Source: Pseudomonas sp. BGI-2 (GTDB lineage: Bacteria; Pseudomonadota; Gammaproteobacteria; Pseudomonadales; Pseudomonadaceae). From it: a stretch of DNA of 64,000 nt. The DNA is taken from NCBI RefSeq assembly GCF_004310295.1, contig NZ_SISB01000031.1, forward strand, positions 19,945 through 83,944, in the 5' to 3' direction. The position numbers were made by a program, and so were the translations under genes. Below, one piece after another: positions 59,765-64,000 of the stretch (positions within the stretch are counted from its first letter, which is position 1; each line of letters opens with the position of its first letter). The notes beneath the pieces are model-generated. The model was not told the origin of the DNA. It made no database searches and worked only from the letters and a program-made list of their open reading frames with translations.

Positions 59765-60664
59765 TCACTGTGCGCTGCGAGCCTTGGCCACGCGCGAACC
59801 GGTTGGTCGCCCCAGCACGGTGCAAATCTGCTGACCGGCCAAAATCAAAGCGTCCAGATCAATGCCGGTCTCGATGCCGAGGCCGTTGAGCAGGTAAACC
59901 ACGTCTTCGGTGGCGACGTTACCGCTGGCGCCCTTGGCGTACGGGCAGCCGCCGAGGCCGGCGATGGAGCTGTCGAACACCGAGATGCCTTCCAGCAGGC
60001 TGGCGTAGATGTTGGCCATGGCCTGGCCATAAGTGTCGTGGAAGTGCCCGGCCAGTTTTTCACGCGGCACATCGGCCGAGACCACGTCGAACATCTTGCG
60101 GGTCGCGCCGGCGGTACCGGTGCCGATGGTGTCGCCCAGGGAGACTTCATAGCAGCCCATGGCGTAGAGCTCGCGAGCGACCCGGGCAACTTGTGCAGGC
60201 TCAACGTTACCTTCGTAAGGGCAACCCAACACGCAGGACACGTAACCGCGCACGCTGACGCCGTGTTGCTTGGCGGCGTCCATGATCGGCACGAAGCGCT
60301 CCAGGCTTTCGCTGATCGAGCAATTGATGTTGCGCTGGGAAAATGCTTCGGAGGCCGCCGCGAACACCGCGACTTCCTTGACCCCGGCCGCCATTGCATC
60401 CTCAAACCCGCGCAAGTTGGGGGCGAGTGCGCCATAGGTCACGCCCGGTTTGCGCTGGATCTGCGCAAAGACTTCGGCGGAACCGGCCATTTGCGGCACC
60501 CACTTGGGCGAAACGAAACTGCCGACTTCTATATAGCCAAGGCCCGCCGCAGTCAGCGCGTCGACCAGTTGCACCTTGTCCGCAACGCTGATGGGTTGGG
60601 CTTCGTTTTGCAGACCGTCGCGAGGACCGACTTCGACCAGGCGTACGTGAGTGGGTAGGGACAT
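59765..60664 (-). CDS. mvaB: Hydroxymethylglutaryl-CoA lyase
   Basis: The 299-residue TIM-barrel enzyme (LiuE/MvaB) splits HMG-CoA into acetyl-CoA and acetoacetate, the last step of leucine breakdown. The metal and substrate motif EVGPRDGLQNE, the GHFHDTYGQAMAN histidines and the catalytic cysteine block GLGGCPYAKGASGNVATEDV are all present. It is downstream of liuR across a repeat and may share its transcript. The P. aeruginosa order liuRABCDE is broken here, with liuE placed beside liuR. Confidence 0.95.
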   Translation of the reverse strand: MSLPTHVRLVEVGPRDGLQNEAQPISVADKVQLVDALTAAGLGYIEVGSFVSPKWVPQMAGSAEVFAQIQRKPGVTYGALAPNLRGFEDAMAAGVKEVAVFAAASEAFSQRNINCSISESLERFVPIMDAAKQHGVSVRGYVSCVLGCPYEGNVEPAQVARVARELYAMGCYEVSLGDTIGTGTAGATRKMFDVVSADVPREKLAGHFHDTYGQAMANIYASLLEGISVFDSSIAGLGGCPYAKGASGNVATEDVVYLLNGLGIETGIDLDALILAGQQICTVLGRPTGSRVAKARSAQ

Positions 60665-60704
60665 GGGAATCGACCTGTTGAAATGATATGAATGTTCACA
60701 GAAC

Positions 60705-60882
60705 CCTGTAGGAGCGAACTGTGGCGAGGGGATTTATCGAAACGTCGCACCGCCCCGTTCGGCTGCGAAGCAGTCGCTAAACCGGTGAATTCGGTTTATC
60801 TGAGACACGTGGTCTCAGGTTTTAGGGGCCGCTTCGCGACCCAACGGGGATAAATCCCCTCGCCACAGTTCGCTCCTACAGG
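60705..60882. repeat. Nested REP elements (families A and C)
   Basis: Outer arms CCTGTAGGAGCGAACTGTGG and its complement enclose family C arms GTGGCGAGGGGATTTATC / GATAAATCCCCTCGCC and an inner GCTGCGAAGCAGTCGC arm. It separates liuR from mvaB. Confidence 0.86.
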
Positions 60883-60894
60883 TATCTGGGGTGA

Positions 60895-61296
60895 TTATTG
60901 AACGAGCTGCTGGCTCTTGATCGTCTGCTCCAGCGCCTGGGTACAGCGCTCTTGCGCCGTGTCCAGTTCCAGCTTCATCTGCTCGATGTCGAGCATCTGC
61001 TGCTCAAGCTGTTCGCGGCGCTCGGCGATCTTGCTCAGCATGGTTTGCAGCTGTTTTTGATTGCCGCCGGTGGGGTCGTAGAGTTCGATCAGCTCGCGGC
61101 ACTCGGCCAGGGAGAAGCCAATGCGCTTGCCCCGCAGGATCAGCTTCAGGCTGACCTTGTCACGGGGTGTATAGACGCGTTCCTGGCCACGACGCTCAGG
61201 GCTGAGCAGGCCTTGCTCTTCATAAAAGCGAATGGCCCGCGTGGTGATGTCGAGCTCGCGGGCGAGGTCGGAAATGCTATAGGTCTGGCTGCTCAT
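60895..61296 (-). CDS. liuR: MerR-family regulator LiuR
   Basis: The 133-residue protein has the MerR winged helix (YSISDLARELDITTRAIRFY, EEQGLLSPERRGQERVY) and a dimerisation coiled coil (about 80-125). There is no metal-binding cysteine cluster, in line with LiuR, which senses a leucine-pathway intermediate. A LiuR-type palindrome lies just upstream of its start, indicating autoregulation, and two more control liuA. Confidence 0.92.
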   Translation of the reverse strand: MSSQTYSISDLARELDITTRAIRFYEEQGLLSPERRGQERVYTPRDKVSLKLILRGKRIGFSLAECRELIELYDPTGGNQKQLQTMLSKIAERREQLEQQMLDIEQMKLELDTAQERCTQALEQTIKSQQLVQ

Positions 61297-61338
61297 GGAA
61301 GCGCTCGAAAAAGGTCATTGCGCTAAGCTAATGGCAGG

Positions 61339-61354
61339 TTGACGTTTACGTCAA
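61339..61354. promoter_or_regulatory. LiuR operator at liuR
   Basis: TTGACGTTTACGTCAA, palindromic and of the same form as the two sites upstream of liuA. Confidence 0.82.
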
Positions 61355-61388
61355 GGGGCATGGATCTTCATTGATATCACTGGCCTCT

Positions 61389-61484
61389 TCGTGGGTAAGC
61401 CTCGCTCCTACAGGGGGATCTCTGCAATGTACAAATTTTGTGTTCACAGAAAATCTGATGTAGGAGCGAGGCTTGCCCGCGAAG
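61389..61484. repeat. REP pair (family A, left arm diverged)
   Basis: Left arm CTTCGTGGGTAAGCCTCGCT is altered at several bases; right arm TGTAGGAGCGAGGCTTGCCC is standard. Confidence 0.82.
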
Positions 61485-61506
61485 AACGATTACTCGGTCC
61501 AAAGCC

Positions 61507-62436
61507 CTACACCTTATCGAGCTTCTTCTCATGCGCCGTCACTTGCTGGCACAACTCGATCATCTGTTCGCGCATCCAGCGGTTGGCCGGGTCCTGGTCG
61601 GTGCTTTCGTGCCAGTAGAGGTGAGTTTCCACCGGCGGCACGTCGTTGACCGGGAGGTTCACCGAGTACAAGTCATGGCGGCGTGCAAAGCGTTCCGGCA
61701 CGGTCATGACCATGTCGGTCTGCTGCAACACCTGGGACGCCATCAGGTAATGCTGGGAACGCAGGGCAATTTTGCGCTGGATGCCCATTTTTCCGAGAGC
61801 CAGGTCGACATGACCCAGGCCGCTGCGGCGGCTGGAAATATGGATGTGCGTCAGCGACAGATAATCATCGAGGGTGAGTTTCTCTTTGCCCGCCAGCGGA
61901 TGGCCCTTGCGCATCGCACACACGTAACGGTCTTCCATCAACTTGACGTGACGCACTTGCGGGTCAGTGTTGAGCGGCGCATCCACCGCGAAGTCGAGAC
62001 GCCCGGCCGCCAACTCCTTGGTGGTCTCGCGGCGCTTGGACAGAAAGCTTTCGATGATCACCGTCGGCGCGAGGCGGCGCAGGCGCTGGAACAGCGGCGG
62101 CAGAATCACCGCTTCGGTCAGGTCGGTCATGCTGATGCGATACGTTTTGACCGCCTGCAACGGGTTGAAAATCCGGCTTTCCTGCACCGACACCCGCAGC
62201 AGGGAGAGGGCATTACGCACCGGCCCGATGATGTTCTGCGCCATCGGCGTCGGCACCATGCCCTGCGCCGTGCGCACGAACAACGGGTCATTGAAGGTCT
62301 CGCGCAGGCGGGCCAGAGCGTTCGAGACGGCAGGCTGGGTAATGCCGACAATCTGCCCGGCGCGGGTCAGGTTGGCTTCGGTGTAGATCGCGTCGAAGAC
62401 GATGAAAAGGTTGAGGTCGACCTTGCTCAGATTCAT
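61507..62436 (-). CDS. LysR-family regulator
   Basis: The 309-residue protein starts MNLSKVDLNLFIVFDAIY with helix-turn-helix NLTRAGQIVGITQPAVSNAL, a pattern seen in the NodD/LeuO/NahR-like branch. An effector domain follows (about 90-300). It is divergent from an acyl-CoA dehydrogenase gene with 176 bases between them, so it probably regulates that gene. The ligand is unknown. Confidence 0.87.
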   Translation of the reverse strand: MNLSKVDLNLFIVFDAIYTEANLTRAGQIVGITQPAVSNALARLRETFNDPLFVRTAQGMVPTPMAQNIIGPVRNALSLLRVSVQESRIFNPLQAVKTYRISMTDLTEAVILPPLFQRLRRLAPTVIIESFLSKRRETTKELAAGRLDFAVDAPLNTDPQVRHVKLMEDRYVCAMRKGHPLAGKEKLTLDDYLSLTHIHISSRRSGLGHVDLALGKMGIQRKIALRSQHYLMASQVLQQTDMVMTVPERFARRHDLYSVNLPVNDVPPVETHLYWHESTDQDPANRWMREQMIELCQQVTAHEKKLDKV

Positions 62437-62612
62437 TACGCGGCTCTCTTGTTGTAAGGGCGTTTTTGGCCTTGATGATCACCCGATCATATATCGGTGA
62501 TGAATGTTAATACACGCCGAGAATAGGCTAGGTAAATTTTCGTAGCTGTTCTAGCATCGATTGCATGACCTGAACAACTCCTCTGAACCCAGTCAAAAAG
62601 GTAGAGCTGCCC

Positions 62613-63842
62613 ATGGATTTCGCTTATTCGCCCAAGGTGCAAGAACTGCGTGAGCGCGTGACCGCGTTCATGGACACCTACGTTTACCCCGCCGAAGCGG
62701 TGTTCGAGCGTCAGGTCGCCGAAGGCGATCGCTGGCAGCCGACCGCAATCATGGAAGAGCTCAAACTCAAGGCCAAGGCTGAAGGGTTGTGGAATTTGTT
62801 TCTGCCTGAGTCCGAACTCGGCGCCGGGCTGACCAACCTCGAATACGCGCCACTGGCGGAAATCATGGGCCGCTCGCTGCTCGGCCCTGAGCCCTTCAAC
62901 TGCTCCGCACCGGACACCGGCAACATGGAAGTGCTGGTGCGTTACGCCAACGAAGAACAGAAGCAACGCTGGCTCGAACCGCTGTTGCGCGGCGAGATCC
63001 GCTCGGCGTTCGCCATGACCGAACCGGACGTGGCTTCGTCCGACGCCACCAACATGGCCGCCCGCGCCGTGCGTGACGGCGACGAGTGGGTGATTAACGG
63101 CAAGAAGTGGTGGACCTCAGGCGCCTGCGACCCGCGTTGCAAGATTCTGATCTTCATGGGCCTGAGCAATCCGGACGCGCCGCGTCATGCCCAGCACTCG
63201 ATGATTCTGGTGCCGGTGGATGCCCCAGGCGTGAAGATTGTTCGTCCGCTGCCGGTGTTTGGCTACGACGACGCGCCTCACGGCCACGCCGAAGTGCTGT
63301 TTGAAAACGTCCGCGTGCCGTACGAAAACGTCCTGTTGGGCGAAGGACGCGGCTTCGAAATCGCTCAAGGACGCCTTGGCCCTGGCCGGATTCACCACTG
63401 CATGCGTTCGATCGGCATGGCCGAGCGTGCGCTGGAGTTGATGTGCAAACGTGCGGTCAGCCGCACCGCGTTCGGTAAACCACTGGCACGTCTGGGTGGC
63501 AACATCGACAAGATCGCCGACTCGCGGATGGAAATCGACATGGCACGCCTTCTGACCTTGAAAGCGGCGTACATGATGGACACTGCCGGTAACAAGGTGG
63601 CGAAGAGCGAGATCGCGCAGATCAAGGTCGTCGCGCCGAACGTGGCCTTGCGGGTGATCGACCGGGCGATCCAGATCCATGGCGGGGCAGGGGTTTCCAA
63701 CGATTTCCCGTTGGCCTACATGTATGCGATGCAGCGCACCCTGCGCCTGGCCGACGGCCCGGACGAAGTACACCGGGCGGCGATCGGCAAGTTCGAGATT
63801 GGCAAGTACCTGCCGAAAGAGATGATGCGTAGCGGGCAGTAA
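62613..63842 (+). CDS. Acyl-CoA dehydrogenase (ACAD10/11-like)
   Basis: The 409-residue flavoprotein has FAMTEPDVASSDATNMAARA and KKWWTSGACDPRCKILIFMG, as in the ACAD10/ACAD11-type group, and ends with the HGGAGVSNDFPLAYMYA region. The catalytic base cannot be assigned without alignment. Such enzymes act on 2-methyl-branched, 4-hydroxy or long-chain acyl-CoAs. The gene carries its own promoter region and is divergent from the LysR gene. An AMBIGUOUS downstream neighbour starts only at the window edge. Confidence 0.9.
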   Translation: MDFAYSPKVQELRERVTAFMDTYVYPAEAVFERQVAEGDRWQPTAIMEELKLKAKAEGLWNLFLPESELGAGLTNLEYAPLAEIMGRSLLGPEPFNCSAPDTGNMEVLVRYANEEQKQRWLEPLLRGEIRSAFAMTEPDVASSDATNMAARAVRDGDEWVINGKKWWTSGACDPRCKILIFMGLSNPDAPRHAQHSMILVPVDAPGVKIVRPLPVFGYDDAPHGHAEVLFENVRVPYENVLLGEGRGFEIAQGRLGPGRIHHCMRSIGMAERALELMCKRAVSRTAFGKPLARLGGNIDKIADSRMEIDMARLLTLKAAYMMDTAGNKVAKSEIAQIKVVAPNVALRVIDRAIQIHGGAGVSNDFPLAYMYAMQRTLRLADGPDEVHRAAIGKFEIGKYLPKEMMRSGQ

Positions 63843-63920
63843 GACCGCGTTATCGTTCTTCGCGGGCAAGCCTTAATGCCAGTCAGTTAAGAAATTGACT
63901 TGCCCGCCCAGCAGTAATAG

Positions 63921-63951
63921 AAACGGGCTTATGTTTTTATGAGCCCGCTTC
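63921..63951 (+). terminator. Hairpin after the acyl-CoA dehydrogenase gene
   Basis: GAAACGGGCTTAT and ATGAGCCCGCTTC pair imperfectly around GTTTTT. It has no clean T tract; a REP fragment (TTCGCGGGCAAGCC) lies just before at about 63859-63872. Confidence 0.45.
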
Positions 63952-64000
63952 ATGTCCCTACAAAACGCCCTTCAAGAAGTTACCAAACTCAATCCGATCT
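63952..64000 (+). CDS. Possible gene start cut by the window edge
   Basis: An ATG opens a frame MSLQNALQEVTKLNPI that is still open at the end. There is no clear ribosome site, so this is only a possibility. Confidence 0.25.
   Translation, partial: MSLQNALQEVTKLNPI

Noticed and set aside
1..64000. CRISPR array
   Set aside because: The many inverted repeats are REP elements at irregular intervals, not direct repeats with equal spacers; no cas genes.

Overview
This 64 kb window is chromosomal DNA of a Pseudomonas, most likely a member of the P. fluorescens complex. The evidence is the gene order folD - tRNA(Arg, His, Leu, His) - tig - clpP - clpX - lon - hupB - ppiD, the liu leucine-catabolism genes, and two Pseudomonas-type small RNAs (a PrrF-like RNA and a CrcY-like RNA). 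There are also many copies of the GC-rich REP palindromes common in this group. No prophage, insertion sequence, CRISPR array or rRNA operon was seen.

Layout. 1-9.6 kb: mixed housekeeping and transport genes (shikimate dehydrogenase-like, cupin, YceH, DUF1993, SstT, an MFS exporter, an NhaR-like regulator, TerC) and several small proteins. 9.6-22.5 kb: the conserved core, with pbpG, folD, four tRNA genes, the chaperone/protease block tig-clpP-clpX-lon, hupB, a degenerate tRNA-like gene, ppiD and a DUF2242 lipoprotein. 22.8-32.3 kb: metabolic genes (nitrilase-like protein with an AraC regulator, fadH, a PLP enzyme, cytochrome b561, and the 2-aminoethylphosphonate pathway phnW-phnX with a divergent LysR regulator).

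32.3-45.5 kb is the accessory part. It holds the tail of a lost FAD oxidoreductase, an unusually short VgrG, a YebC paralogue, a leucine-rich-repeat/protein-kinase fusion, a broken ZapE/AFG1-type ATPase, a seven-gene archaic (Csu/CupE-type) chaperone-usher pilus operon and a twice-frameshifted IclR regulator. 45.6-48.6 kb is a compact stress module: an ECF sigma factor and its anti-sigma factor, transcribed divergently from a membrane-anchored catalase-like protein and a cytochrome b561. Both directions carry the same promoter pattern, GGAATAA-N14-CGTCT.

48.7-51.4 kb: an M14 carboxypeptidase, a PrrF-type RNA behind a Fur box, a DUF6124 protein and a divergent S24-type repressor without its catalytic serine. 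51.5-61.4 kb: leucine/isovalerate catabolism (liuABCD, an acyl-CoA ligase, HMG-CoA lyase and the MerR regulator LiuR) with three LiuR-type operators. A CrcY-like RNA with a sigma-54 promoter lies downstream of the lyase gene. The window ends with a LysR regulator divergent from an acyl-CoA dehydrogenase.

Three themes recur. Several proteins look like former enzymes that kept their fold but lost catalytic residues (C39-like lipoprotein, nitrilase-like protein, S24 repressor). Decayed genes cluster around 32-45 kb. REP palindromes sit at many gene borders, one of them inside the loop of a terminator.
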